A stretch of DNA of 35,180 nt from VFMC01 sp031404435. Lineage in GTDB: Bacteria; Actinomycetota; Acidimicrobiia; Acidimicrobiales; Ilumatobacteraceae. Position 1 is the first letter of the stretch, and every line of letters begins with the position of its first letter. Below the pieces are notes generated by a model. The model was not told the DNA's origin and did no database searches. It saw only the letters and a program-made list of their open reading frames with translations. The stretch covers positions 1-35,180 of the forward strand of contig JANNHO010000448.1 in the NCBI GenBank assembly GCA_031404435.1, read 5' to 3'. Position numbers and translations under genes: made by a program. Positions 7,981 through 15,605 of this stretch are shown here, piece after piece.

Positions 7981-8514
7981 GTGAATCCACCAGGAAGCGA
8001 CGAGACATGGGTGGGTCTCACCGATGAGTCGCTCCCGATCGGCGAGGTGTACGAGTGGTGCGTGGTGCCCCGTTGTGGCGCTGTGGTCCTGTTCAGCGGC
8101 ACCGTTCGAGACCATTCGGTCGACGAGGGTGCGGTCGACGACGAAGCGGCGATGCGCGACGATGTGCAATTCCTCGAGTACGAGGCGTACACCGAACATG
8201 CCGAGGCGTCGTTCCGAAAGATCGTCGATGAGTTGCGTGTCCGGTGGCCACGGACCGGGCGCGTCGCTCTGTTGCACCGCGTCGGCCGACTCGAGCTTGG
8301 CGAGAGCTCGGTGGTCGCTGCCGTCAGCGCTCCCCATCGCCCCGAGGCGTTCGAGGCGGCGCGGTATGCCATCGATGCACTGAAGGCCAGCGCCCCGATT
8401 TGGAAGCGCGAGACGTGGTCGTCCGACGCAACGTCAGCCTGGGGTACCGGGGCCCATGCCCCGGTCGACCCCGCGACCGTACCATCGGCTCGCGCCAGCA
8501 TCCGGAGCAGCTGA
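7981..8514 (+). CDS. moaE: Molybdopterin synthase catalytic subunit MoaE
   Basis: The 177-aa product is MoaE, which transfers sulfur from the MoaD thiocarboxylate to precursor Z (cyclic pyranopterin monophosphate) to make molybdopterin in the cytoplasm. Visible family signatures are GAVVLFSGTVRDH (38-50), FLEYEAYTEHAE, HRVGRLELGE and the catalytic lysine region DALKASAPIWKRE, holding both lysines equivalent to the active-site pair. It is about 25 residues longer than the Escherichia coli enzyme because of an acidic insert after GTVRDH and an extra C-terminal tail. No moaD is in the window. It heads an operon: its TGA overlaps the next ATG by one base. Confidence 0.93.
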   Translation: MNPPGSDETWVGLTDESLPIGEVYEWCVVPRCGAVVLFSGTVRDHSVDEGAVDDEAAMRDDVQFLEYEAYTEHAEASFRKIVDELRVRWPRTGRVALLHRVGRLELGESSVVAAVSAPHRPEAFEAARYAIDALKASAPIWKRETWSSDATSAWGTGAHAPVDPATVPSARASIRSS

Positions 8515-8702
8515 TGGAAATTTTTGTCGTGGTGGTGCTCGTGCTGATGGTGCTTGTCGCCGTCGTCATCCTCCAACGGCGTGGCCGGCCGCGCCAGGAT
8601 GATGGGATGAACACGTTCCGTCGCCACATCGACGCGCTGTCGCCAGAGGCACGTCGCGAATCGATCGATCGAGCGCGCCGACACGACGAAGGCAAGCGCT
8701 GA
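8514..8702 (+). CDS. Small single-pass membrane protein, 62 aa
   Basis: A 62-aa peptide starts at the ATG overlapping the moaE stop (TGATG). Residues 1-21 are a strongly hydrophobic helix (MEIFVVVVLVLMVLVAVVIL), followed by a basic patch (QRRGRPRQ) and a charged helix (LSPEARRESIDRARRHDE). Topology is likely N-out, C-in. It ends 1 nt before mreB, so it is co-translated with both neighbours. I do not recognise the family. Its tight coupling to mreB suggests, but does not show, a role at the membrane near the MreB filament. Confidence 0.7.
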   Translation: MEIFVVVVLVLMVLVAVVILQRRGRPRQDDGMNTFRRHIDALSPEARRESIDRARRHDEGKR

Positions 8703-8703
8703 C

Positions 8704-9708
8704 GTGGCCCGTGACCTCGCCATCGATCTTGGCACCGCGAACACGTTGGTGTACATGAAGGGCAAAGGCATCGTGCTCAACGAGCCATCCGTCATCGCTC
8801 TCAACCGCCAGACCGGCGAAGTCCTCGCGACCGGCCGTGAGGCCTGGCAGATGATCGGCAGAACTCCCGGATACATCGTTGCCGTGCGACCGTTGCGCGG
8901 GGGTGCGATCACCGACTTCGAGATCACCGAACGGATGATTCGGCTGTTACTGCAGCGCGTCGGTGTGAGCCGGTTTACTCGCCCGAAAGTGGTCATCTGC
9001 GTGCCGTCGGCGATCACCGAGGTCGAGCGACGCGCCGTGACCGACGCAGCTCGCCGCGCCGGTGCCGCCGACGCCCAGCTGATCGAACAGCCGATGGCCG
9101 CTGCGATCGGTGCCGACCTCCCCATCGACGAACCGATCGGCAACATGGTCATCGACATCGGCGGCGGCACCAGTGAGACAGCGGTCATCAGCCTCGGTGG
9201 CATCGTCGCGCTCGAAGCTGTTCGTGTCGGCAGCTTCGACATCGACGCGGCGATCCAGAGCTACGTCCGCCGTGAGCACGGGATCGCCGTCGGTGAACGC
9301 ACTGCCGAAGAGGTCAAGGTCGCGATCGGCTCGGCCGAAGCCGGCCCCGACGAGAACCAGGCCGAGGTACGCGGTCGCGACCTGATGACCGGCCTGCCGA
9401 AGACCGTGCTGCTCACCGCCGAGGAGATCCGCGTCGCCATCGACGATGTGGTCAGCAGCATCACCGCGTCGGTGGTGCGCTGCCTGTCGAAGGCACCGCC
9501 GGAGCTCGCCCAGGATTTCCTCGTGCGCGGCATGTACCTCGTCGGCGGTGGCGGGCTGTTGCGTGGGCTGGCCCAGCGCATCGAGAGGGAAACACAGGTG
9601 CCGGTGAAGATGTCGAACGTGCCCCTCGAGGCGGTCGTCCTCGGTGCCGGTCACTGCATCGAGCACTACGACGCCTTGAAGAGCATGTTCATGGGGGCCC
9701 GGCGCTGA
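8704..9708 (+). CDS. mreB: Rod shape-determining protein MreB/Mbl
   Basis: The 334-aa product is a bacterial actin of the MreB family. It carries the ATP-binding phosphate-1 loop IDLGTANTLVYMKGKGIVLNEPSV near the N-terminus, VRPLRGGAITDF, VVICVPSAITEVERRAV, EQPMAAAIGADLPI, the phosphate-2 loop IDIGGGTSETAVI and the adenosine loop LVGGGGLLRGL. Length matches the family. MreB polymerises under the membrane and guides cell-wall synthesis. It is not next to mreC or mreD here; instead it lies between the 62-aa membrane peptide and an enoyl-CoA hydratase. The GTG start follows the upstream stop by 1 nt; its TGA overlaps the next ATG by 1 nt. Confidence 0.93.
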   Translation: MARDLAIDLGTANTLVYMKGKGIVLNEPSVIALNRQTGEVLATGREAWQMIGRTPGYIVAVRPLRGGAITDFEITERMIRLLLQRVGVSRFTRPKVVICVPSAITEVERRAVTDAARRAGAADAQLIEQPMAAAIGADLPIDEPIGNMVIDIGGGTSETAVISLGGIVALEAVRVGSFDIDAAIQSYVRREHGIAVGERTAEEVKVAIGSAEAGPDENQAEVRGRDLMTGLPKTVLLTAEEIRVAIDDVVSSITASVVRCLSKAPPELAQDFLVRGMYLVGGGGLLRGLAQRIERETQVPVKMSNVPLEAVVLGAGHCIEHYDALKSMFMGARR

Positions 9709-10517
9709 TGCCGGTGGCCGGCACCGACATCACCTGGCAGCTCGGTGACGGTCACGTCGGTCTGATCACCTTGAACCGCCCGGCGGCTCGCAATGCGCTC
9801 ACGTGGGAGATGTACGCAGAGCTGGAACGGCTGGTTCGTGGCGCCCCGGACCAAGGTGCGCGATGTCTGGTGATCACCGGGACGGATCCTGCGTTTTGTA
9901 GCGGCGATGATGTGCGCCAGGTGATGGGTGGCGGCGTGGCCGGCGCCGCGCCGTTGCGCACCGAAACTGCGGCGTTGCGCGTACCGCGACTGACGCCGGC
10001 GGCCGACGCGTTGCTGCACACCGACGTGCCGGTGATCGCCGCGGTCAACGGTGCGGCCGTGGGGTGGGGGATGGAACTGGCGATGATGGCCGACATCCGC
10101 GTTGCCAGCGAGCGGGCCAAGTTCGGCGAGTTGTTCGTGTTGCGCGGGCTAGTCAGTGACGTCGCAGGTCTCGGGCGGTTGGCGCACCTGGTCGGACGCG
10201 AACGGGCCGCCGAGATGTTGTTCACCGGCGAGGTGATCGATGCCCGCGCCGCGTTCGACGCCCGGCTGGTGAGCCGGGTCGTTGGCCATGCCGATCTGTT
10301 GCCAACAGCGCTCGCATTGGCCGAGCGCATCGCCGCCAACCCACCACTGGCCGTACAGCGATTGAAAGCAGGAATGCGCGAGGCACTCGACCCGGATTGG
10401 AACGACCTCGGCCGGTGGGTCAGCGCTACTCTTGGCGAGTTGTTCCAGACCGCCGATCATCGCGAGGGTGTGCGCGCCTTCCTCGACAAGCGGCCGGCGA
10501 CGTTCGAGGGTCGATGA
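9708..10517 (+). CDS. Enoyl-CoA hydratase/isomerase family protein
   Basis: This 269-aa crotonase-fold protein has the oxyanion-hole strands ITGTDPAFCSGDDVRQV and AAVNGAAVGWGMELAMMADIRVA, and the segment FGELFVLRGLVSD carrying one acidic catalytic candidate (Glu of FGEL). The second glutamate of true hydratases is not clear (the position reads VSDVAGLGRL), so hydration is not certain and isomerase or other crotonase chemistry is possible. The substrate would be a CoA thioester, probably in fatty acid or aromatic breakdown. It is coupled to mreB (1-nt overlap) and to the RNB ribonuclease (4-nt ATGA overlap). Confidence 0.85.
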   Translation: MPVAGTDITWQLGDGHVGLITLNRPAARNALTWEMYAELERLVRGAPDQGARCLVITGTDPAFCSGDDVRQVMGGGVAGAAPLRTETAALRVPRLTPAADALLHTDVPVIAAVNGAAVGWGMELAMMADIRVASERAKFGELFVLRGLVSDVAGLGRLAHLVGRERAAEMLFTGEVIDARAAFDARLVSRVVGHADLLPTALALAERIAANPPLAVQRLKAGMREALDPDWNDLGRWVSATLGELFQTADHREGVRAFLDKRPATFEGR

Positions 10518-11902
10518 GCCGAATCGCCGGCGCCGATTCGAGCGACATCACCGAAGGCCTCGCCAAGATCCGCGATCAGTTCTCGCTTCCAGCAGGCTTT
10601 CCTCCCGAGGTGATCGAGGCCGCCAGCGCTGCGGTTGCCCGCCCGGTAGGGGATGAGCACGTCGACCGCACCGGCTTGCCGTTCGTCACCCTCGACCCGG
10701 CTACCTCGACCGATCTCGATCAGGCGTTCTGTCTCGAAGAGGCCGGCGACGATCTGATCCTGCGCTACGCGATCGCCGATGTCGGCTGGTTCGTTCGCCC
10801 TGGCGGCCCCCTTGACCGTGAGGCATGGACCCGTGGGACCAGCTTTTATCTGCCCGACGGCAAGGTCAACCTGTACCCGCCCGAGCTGTCCGAGGGCGCA
10901 GCCAGCCTGCTGCCCGACGGGCCGCGGCCGGCGGTGGTGTTCACGGTCCGTCTCGACAGCGAGGGCACGCCGAGCCTCGACGGTGTCGAGCGGGCGATCA
11001 TTCGTAGCCGGGCCAAGTTGGCCTACGACTCGGTGACCGCCGATCAGCTCCCTGCCGCACTGCCCGAGTTCGCAGCCCGGATGACCGCCGCCGAGCAACG
11101 GCGCGGAGCGGCGCGAATCGATCCCCCAGAGCAGGAGGTGTCGCTCGATGGCGGTCGCTACCGCATCAGCTACCGGCCGCGGCTCGAGTCAGAGAACACG
11201 AACGCAGCACTGTCGTTGGCAACGAACCTGGCTGTCGCCGATGCGTTGCATCGTGCCGGAACCGGGCTGTTCCGGGTGATGGACGAACCCGACGAACGGG
11301 CGATTCGCCGTCTCCGCCTCACTGCCCGCGCGCTCGGTGTTCCGTGGCCGGGCGATGTGCCCCTCGACGTGTTCGAGCGGACGCTCCAGCCGGCGGATCC
11401 GAGCCATGGGGCGATCATGCTGGCCATTCGTCGTGCCGGCGGCGGCGCACGGTACGAGCCGTTCCGCGCCGAGGTGGTGCCGTGGCATGCGGCGATTGCG
11501 GCCACCTATGCGCATGCCACCGCGCCGTTGCGGCGGCTGGCCGACCGGCATGTGGTCCTGGCGTCACTCGCGCTCGCCAACGGTGATGCCGTGTCGGCCG
11601 ATCTCAGCGAGGCGTTCACCGCGCTGCCGGAGGCGATGCGACGCGCCGATGCGAAGGGCGCCCAGATCGACCGAGCCGTGATCGATCTGGTGGAAGCTGT
11701 GGTGCTGCACGGGAGCGAAGGCGACACGTTCGTCGCGATCGTCACCGACGTCGACGATCGCGGGGCGCGCATCCAGTTGTGCGACGTCGCTGTGGTCGCG
11801 AGAGTCTCGGCCCCGAACCTGGAACCGGGCGACGAGGTCAGGGTCAAGCTGGTCGAAGCGAACCCCACCGAACGAACCACGAGCTTCGAGCGCGTCGCCT
11901 GA
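10514..11902 (+). CDS. RNB-domain exoribonuclease (RNase II/R type, no cold-shock domains)
   Basis: The 462-aa product is a short RNase II-family enzyme. It starts almost directly with the RNB catalytic domain: the metal site is DPATSTDLDQA (D61, D67, D69), followed by YAIADVGWFVRPGGPLD and GTSFYLPDGKVNLYPPELSEGAASL. The fourth acidic residue of the usual DxDDA is Gln70. The region HAATAPLRRLADRHV (as YAHATAPLRRLADRHV) is the conserved arginine helix. A C-terminal OB/S1-like part (about 410-460, DRGARIQLCDVAVVARVS) is present, while the two N-terminal cold-shock domains are missing. It degrades RNA 3' to 5'. The ATG at 10514 overlaps the hydratase TGA; reading further upstream would run inside that gene. 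Confidence 0.85.
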   Translation: MSRIAGADSSDITEGLAKIRDQFSLPAGFPPEVIEAASAAVARPVGDEHVDRTGLPFVTLDPATSTDLDQAFCLEEAGDDLILRYAIADVGWFVRPGGPLDREAWTRGTSFYLPDGKVNLYPPELSEGAASLLPDGPRPAVVFTVRLDSEGTPSLDGVERAIIRSRAKLAYDSVTADQLPAALPEFAARMTAAEQRRGAARIDPPEQEVSLDGGRYRISYRPRLESENTNAALSLATNLAVADALHRAGTGLFRVMDEPDERAIRRLRLTARALGVPWPGDVPLDVFERTLQPADPSHGAIMLAIRRAGGGARYEPFRAEVVPWHAAIAATYAHATAPLRRLADRHVVLASLALANGDAVSADLSEAFTALPEAMRRADAKGAQIDRAVIDLVEAVVLHGSEGDTFVAIVTDVDDRGARIQLCDVAVVARVSAPNLEPGDEVRVKLVEANPTERTTSFERVA

Positions 11903-11935
11903 GCGTCGGTCGTCTGAGCCGGGACGGGGAAGGAG

Positions 11936-13324
11936 TCAGCCGGGCACGATTGACGTGATCTGACCGCTCGCGGACAGAACCCAGAGTTCACCGTCGGGAG
12001 TTTGGCGGATCGCAGTGATCGACGGTTGCTGGCCGATCGTCAGCGCCTGAGCTGCGGGTGCCGGAGTCGCTGCGGATGGTGTGGCTGGGATCGCGTAGAT
12101 GTTCCCGCTGCAATAGTCGGCGAACACGTACCAGCCGACAAGAGAGGCGATGGTGGCGCCGCGGTACACGGCACCACCGGTGATCGAGCAGCCGTTGTCG
12201 TCGCTGTGGGTGTACTCGAAGATCGGCGGTGTCGCTCCATCGGCGGGTTGGTCGTCGTTGTAGCGCTGTGTTCCCTCGAACGCGCTCCACCCGAAGTTCA
12301 GCCCGCGGCCGCCGCCCTGCGCGGCCCAGGCCACGTTCACCTCTTCGATCGCGTTTTGGCCGACGTCGCCGAACCACAGATCGCCGGTCGCGCTGTCGAA
12401 GCTCATCCGCCACGGGTTACGCACGCCGGCCGACCAGATCTCCGGGCGGGCCCCATCGATGCCGACGAACGGGTTGTCGGCGGGAACGGTGTACGGCAGG
12501 TCGGCGGAAGGGGCCGGGTCGATCCGCAGGATCTTGCCGAGCAGATTCGACACGTTCAGCGCGCGACGTTCGGGATCACCGGCCGAACCTCCGTCGCCCA
12601 TGCCGATGTACAGCATGTTGTCGGGGCCGACGGTGACGTTGCCGCCGTTGTGGTTGGAGTACGGCTGGGCGATCGTGAGCAGTTCGCGCCGCGTCGCGGT
12701 GTCGAAGACGCCGTCGTTGCCGACCGCATATTCGGCGACAACGGTGGCACCGTTGTCGGCCGTGTAGTTGATGTACGCGTGGGTGCCGTCGGCGGCGAAG
12801 GTGAGACCGAGCAGGCCCTGCTCGCCGCTGCCGGATGTGAGGTCGCTGATGTCGAGCACCGCCGGGCCGACGCCCCCGTCGCGCACAGTGACGATGCGGC
12901 CGCCCTGTTCGACAACGAACGCCGTGGCATCGCCGGTTCGCCACGCCACATCGACCGGATTGTTTGCCGTGGTCACGGGCTGCAGCGCAATCGCTGCCTC
13001 CGCCAGCGGCACCGTCGCTGCGGTTGTGGGCGCAGCTGTGTCCGTGGGTGCAGCCGTGGCCGTGGCCGCGGGGATCGCCGCTGTGACTGCGGGCGCATTT
13101 GTGGCCGCTGGTGCCGCTGTGGCTTCGGGGTCGGCGTCGGTCGCGTCGGTCGCCCCGGTCGACTGTGTTGCCCACGTCACGTCGGGCCCCGGGTTCGCTG
13201 CATCATCGCTCCCGCACCCGGCGGCCAGAGCGAGGCTGGCGGCCGCCCCCGCCGCGACCAGCGACCAGCGTGGTCGCCTCTGTCGCTGCACCACAGGATT
13301 GCGTGAGCGCGCAACCGGTGGCAT
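11936..13324 (-). CDS. Lipoprotein PQQ-type sugar (glucose/sorbosone) dehydrogenase
   Basis: The 462-aa product has a basic N-terminus, a hydrophobic segment and a lipobox LALAAGC (Cys37), so it should be a secreted lipoprotein. A low-complexity Ala/Thr linker (about 40-105) leads to a six-bladed beta-propeller of the soluble glucose dehydrogenase/sorbosone dehydrogenase family. Signatures are GLLGLTFA, QPYSNHNGGNVTVGPDNMLYIGMGDGG (catalytic His in NHNGGN), LGKILRIDP, RPEIWSAGVRNPWRMSFD and FGDVGQNAIEEVN. The family oxidises sugars with PQQ; many actinobacterial members are untested. Its ATG overlaps the thioesterase TGA by one base, so the two are co-translated. It converges on the RNB gene with a 33-nt gap. 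Confidence 0.85.
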   Translation of the reverse strand: MPPVARSRNPVVQRQRRPRWSLVAAGAAASLALAAGCGSDDAANPGPDVTWATQSTGATDATDADPEATAAPAATNAPAVTAAIPAATATAAPTDTAAPTTAATVPLAEAAIALQPVTTANNPVDVAWRTGDATAFVVEQGGRIVTVRDGGVGPAVLDISDLTSGSGEQGLLGLTFAADGTHAYINYTADNGATVVAEYAVGNDGVFDTATRRELLTIAQPYSNHNGGNVTVGPDNMLYIGMGDGGSAGDPERRALNVSNLLGKILRIDPAPSADLPYTVPADNPFVGIDGARPEIWSAGVRNPWRMSFDSATGDLWFGDVGQNAIEEVNVAWAAQGGGRGLNFGWSAFEGTQRYNDDQPADGATPPIFEYTHSDDNGCSITGGAVYRGATIASLVGWYVFADYCSGNIYAIPATPSAATPAPAAQALTIGQQPSITAIRQTPDGELWVLSASGQITSIVPG

Positions 13325-14187
13325 CAGTGGCCCCGCGGGCCGATCCGGGCCAAACCCTCCTGGACGACGGTGATCGCGAGGGTGCCGTCAGCGGTGAAGA
13401 TCGCCCCTCCGGCGAGACCGCGGCCGGCACCGCTGGAGAACGCCCGCTGGTCGTACAGTAACCAGTCGTCGGCGCGGAACGGGCGGTGGAACCACATCGC
13501 ATGGTCGAGGCTGGCCATCTGCATGTCTGGACTTTCCCAGGACAGGCCGAAAGGCAACACCGTCGTGTCGAGCAGGGTCATGTCGCTCGCGTAGGTGACG
13601 ATGCACGCGTGCAGGGTCTGGTCGTCGGGCAGCACACCGTCGGCACGCATCCACACCCGCTGGTGGTCGCTGGAGGTCCCGTGCCGGCTGAACGGATCGC
13701 TGTCGACGTAGCGGATGTCGATCGGCCGGGGGCGGTCGTAGAACTCTCCGATGCGCTCCTTGTACGGTGCCATCCTCGTGCGGAAGTCGGGCAAGTCGGT
13801 TGCCGCAGGAACATCGATCGGCATCGGGATCTGATGGTCGGGGCCGGTTTCTGGGACGTGGAAACTGGCCTGCAGGTTGAAGATCGCCTTGCCGTTCTGG
13901 ATCGCTACGACACGGCGGGTGGTGAAGCTCTTGCCGTCGCGGATGCGGTCCACCTCGTACAGGATGGGCTTGGTGGTGTCGCCGGGCCGCAGGAAGTAGG
14001 CATGCAGCGAGTGCACGTGGCGTTCCGGGTCGTCGACGGTCCGCGTGGCCGCGACGAGGGCCTGGCCGGCGACCTGCCCGCCGAACACACGTTGACGGTT
14101 CTCGTCGGGCGAGACGCCGCGGAACAGGTTGACCTCGATAGCTTCGAGATCGAGCAGGGTCACCAGGTCGTCAAGCGCAGTCGGCAC
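13324..14187 (-). CDS. Acyl-CoA thioesterase II (TesB family)
   Basis: The 287-aa product has the double hotdog fold of TesB. It opens LDLEAIEVNLFRGVSP and continues RVFGGQVAGQALVAATRTV and VHSLHAYFLRPGDTTKPILYEVDRIRDGKSFTTRRVVAIQNGKAIF in the first half, with catalytic-type residues SLDHAMWFHRPFRADDWLLYDQ and SSGAGRGLAGGAIFTADGTLA in the second. It hydrolyses acyl-CoA to free acid and CoA. Length equals the family norm. The GTG start has a weak -10 (GAGACT) ending 6 nt upstream; the next gene overlaps its stop by one base. Confidence 0.92.
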   Translation of the reverse strand: MPTALDDLVTLLDLEAIEVNLFRGVSPDENRQRVFGGQVAGQALVAATRTVDDPERHVHSLHAYFLRPGDTTKPILYEVDRIRDGKSFTTRRVVAIQNGKAIFNLQASFHVPETGPDHQIPMPIDVPAATDLPDFRTRMAPYKERIGEFYDRPRPIDIRYVDSDPFSRHGTSSDHQRVWMRADGVLPDDQTLHACIVTYASDMTLLDTTVLPFGLSWESPDMQMASLDHAMWFHRPFRADDWLLYDQRAFSSGAGRGLAGGAIFTADGTLAITVVQEGLARIGPRGH

Positions 14188-14193
14188 GGTCGG

Positions 14194-14199
14194 AGTCTC
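14194..14199 (-). promoter_or_regulatory. Weak -10 candidate GAGACT of the thioesterase gene
   Basis: On the minus strand GAGACT ends 6 nt before the GTG at 14187. The match to TAnnnT is poor, but the spacing fits the other leaderless starts. Confidence 0.3.
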
Positions 14200-14215
14200 G
14201 CACCCCCGGGTGCTC

Positions 14216-14221
14216 TATCGT
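14216..14221 (+). promoter_or_regulatory. -10 element TATCGT of the nitroreductase gene
   Basis: TATCGT ends 7 nt before the ATG at 14229 and overlaps the alternative GTG at 14220. This is why the ATG is preferred as start. Confidence 0.5.
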
Positions 14222-14228
14222 GCGCCGC

Positions 14229-14888
14229 ATGCCGCTACTGCCCCTGTCGCCCGATGAGCTCCTTTCGACCACCCGCGCCGTTCGCAAGCGCCTCGACTTC
14301 GACCGTCCCGTCGAGGATCAGACCATCCGCGAGTGCGTCGATATGGCGATGCAGTCACCATCGGGCTCGAACAGCATGACGATGCAGTTCGTGGTGGTGC
14401 GCGACCCCGCCAAACGTGCCGCGCTCGGCGAGATCTACAAGCAGTGCTACGGGATCTATTCGTCGATGGATGGCGTGTACATCCGCTCGATCGACAAGGG
14501 CGAGGAGATGGCCAACGCGCAACAGCAGCGCAGCGCCGATTCGGCCGACTTCCTGGGTGAGCACATGGGCGACGCTCCGGCGCTGATCATCCCGTGCAGC
14601 GCCGCTGGGAGGTTGGACGGAGCGGCAGCGATGATGTCGGCTTCGATGCTGGCCAACGTGGTGCCGGCGATGTGGAGCTTCATGCTGGCGGCCCGCGCCC
14701 GCGGGCTCGGCACGTGCTGGACCACCGTGCACTTGATGATGGAGCAGCAGGCCGCCGACGTGCTCGGCATCCCGTTCGACTCGGTCCAGCAAATTTGCTT
14801 GAGCCCGCTCGCCTACACCAAGGGCACCGACTTCAAGCCCGCCGCCCGCCCGGACGCCGACTCGATCATTCACTGGGATAGCTGGTGA
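14229..14888 (+). CDS. Nitroreductase-family flavoprotein
   Basis: The 219-aa product has the FMN-binding nitroreductase fold: TTRAVRKRLDFDRPV near the N-terminus with the FMN phosphate-contacting arginines, MQSPSGSNSMTMQFVVVRD, and the C-terminal ARARGLGTCWTTVHL. These enzymes use NAD(P)H, or sometimes F420H2, to reduce nitro groups, quinones or related compounds; the true substrate here is unknown. An in-frame GTG at 14220 would add three residues, but the -10 element overlaps it. The TGA overlaps the start of the following methyltransferase (GTGA). It is a paralogue of the N-terminal domain of the protein at 17780-18940. Confidence 0.85.
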   Translation: MPLLPLSPDELLSTTRAVRKRLDFDRPVEDQTIRECVDMAMQSPSGSNSMTMQFVVVRDPAKRAALGEIYKQCYGIYSSMDGVYIRSIDKGEEMANAQQQRSADSADFLGEHMGDAPALIIPCSAAGRLDGAAAMMSASMLANVVPAMWSFMLAARARGLGTCWTTVHLMMEQQAADVLGIPFDSVQQICLSPLAYTKGTDFKPAARPDADSIIHWDSW

Positions 14889-15526
14889 CCGGAACCGATC
14901 GGTCGTGGCGCGATCATGCGCTGTCGGCCAACGGGTTCATGCCCGTTGACGAGGGCGACGCACTGCGAGATGCCGCGCTCGCTGCTGGTCAGTTGCTGCC
15001 AGGGTTGCCATTCCTCGAGGTTGGCTCCTACTGCGGGCGGTCGACGGTGTGGTTAGGGGCTGCGGCGCAGGCGTGCGACACCGTGCTGTTCGCGCTCGAT
15101 CACCATCGTGGGAGCGAGGAGAACCAGGCCGGTTGGGAGCACCACGACAAATCGCTGGTCGATGAACGCATCGGGCGGATGGACACGTTGCCAGTGTTTC
15201 GTCGCGTCGTGTACGACGCGGGTTTGGAGCCGTGGGTGATCGCCGTCGTCGGCCGGTCACCGGTCGTGGCGCAGCACTGGCGTACCCCGCTGGCGATGCT
15301 GTTCATCGATGGTGGGCATGGTGAGGAGCCGGCCAGGGCGGACTACGAAGGCTGGACACCTCACGTCGCTGTTGGTGGCACCCTGGCCATCCACGACGTG
15401 TTCCCCGACCCCGCCGACGGGGGCCGCCCGCCGTACGAGCAGATCTTCCTTCCTGCAATCGACAGCGGCCGATTCCGTTTCACTGGTGAGTGCGGCAGCC
15501 TTCGTATCCTCGAACGAATCGAGTAG
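14885..15526 (+). CDS. Class I SAM-dependent methyltransferase (Methyltransf_24 type)
   Basis: The 213-aa product has a Rossmann methyltransferase core. Motif I is FLEVGSYCGRSTVWLGAAA (about 43-61), followed by LFALDHHRGSEENQAG and MLFIDGGHGEEPARADYEGW (the Methyltransf_24 DGgH region), then GGTLAIHDVFPDP. In this family the SAM site is at LEVGSYCG. The methyl acceptor is unknown. The GTG start overlaps the nitroreductase stop by 4 nt, so the pair is co-translated. The gene converges on the aldehyde dehydrogenase, with an inverted repeat between them. Confidence 0.85.
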   Translation: MTGTDRSWRDHALSANGFMPVDEGDALRDAALAAGQLLPGLPFLEVGSYCGRSTVWLGAAAQACDTVLFALDHHRGSEENQAGWEHHDKSLVDERIGRMDTLPVFRRVVYDAGLEPWVIAVVGRSPVVAQHWRTPLAMLFIDGGHGEEPARADYEGWTPHVAVGGTLAIHDVFPDPADGGRPPYEQIFLPAIDSGRFRFTGECGSLRILERIE

Positions 15527-15548
15527 CCGCGCCCCGTTGTCCGAGCCG

Positions 15549-15595
15549 AACTTTGTCGGTCTCAACAGGTTCAGCCGGTCACCACCGACAAAGTT
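15549..15595. terminator. 12-bp inverted repeat between convergent genes, possible bidirectional terminator
   Basis: AACTTTGTCGGT (15549-15560) and ACCGACAAAGTT (15584-15595) are perfect inverted copies separated by 23 nt. They occupy the 79-nt gap between the ends of a plus-strand and a minus-strand gene, so a stem-loop could stop transcription in both directions. The long loop and the absence of a clear T-run make this a candidate only; a protein-binding palindrome is an alternative. Confidence 0.4.
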
Positions 15596-15605
15596 GGAGA
15601 CTGAG

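Noticed and set aside
10574..10730. Inactive RNB nuclease because DxDD reads DLDQ
   Set aside because: The DLDQA form is, as far as I know, common in the short actinobacterial RNB proteins, and the other three acidic residues are present, so loss of activity is not supported.
11903..11935. Possible terminator between the RNB gene and the convergent dehydrogenase
   Set aside because: I found no convincing inverted repeat in these 33 bases.
12002..13306. A 434-codon plus-strand open frame opposite the sugar dehydrogenase
   Set aside because: The translated product is Arg/Gly/Val-rich without domains, and the minus strand holds an unmistakable beta-propeller with lipobox.
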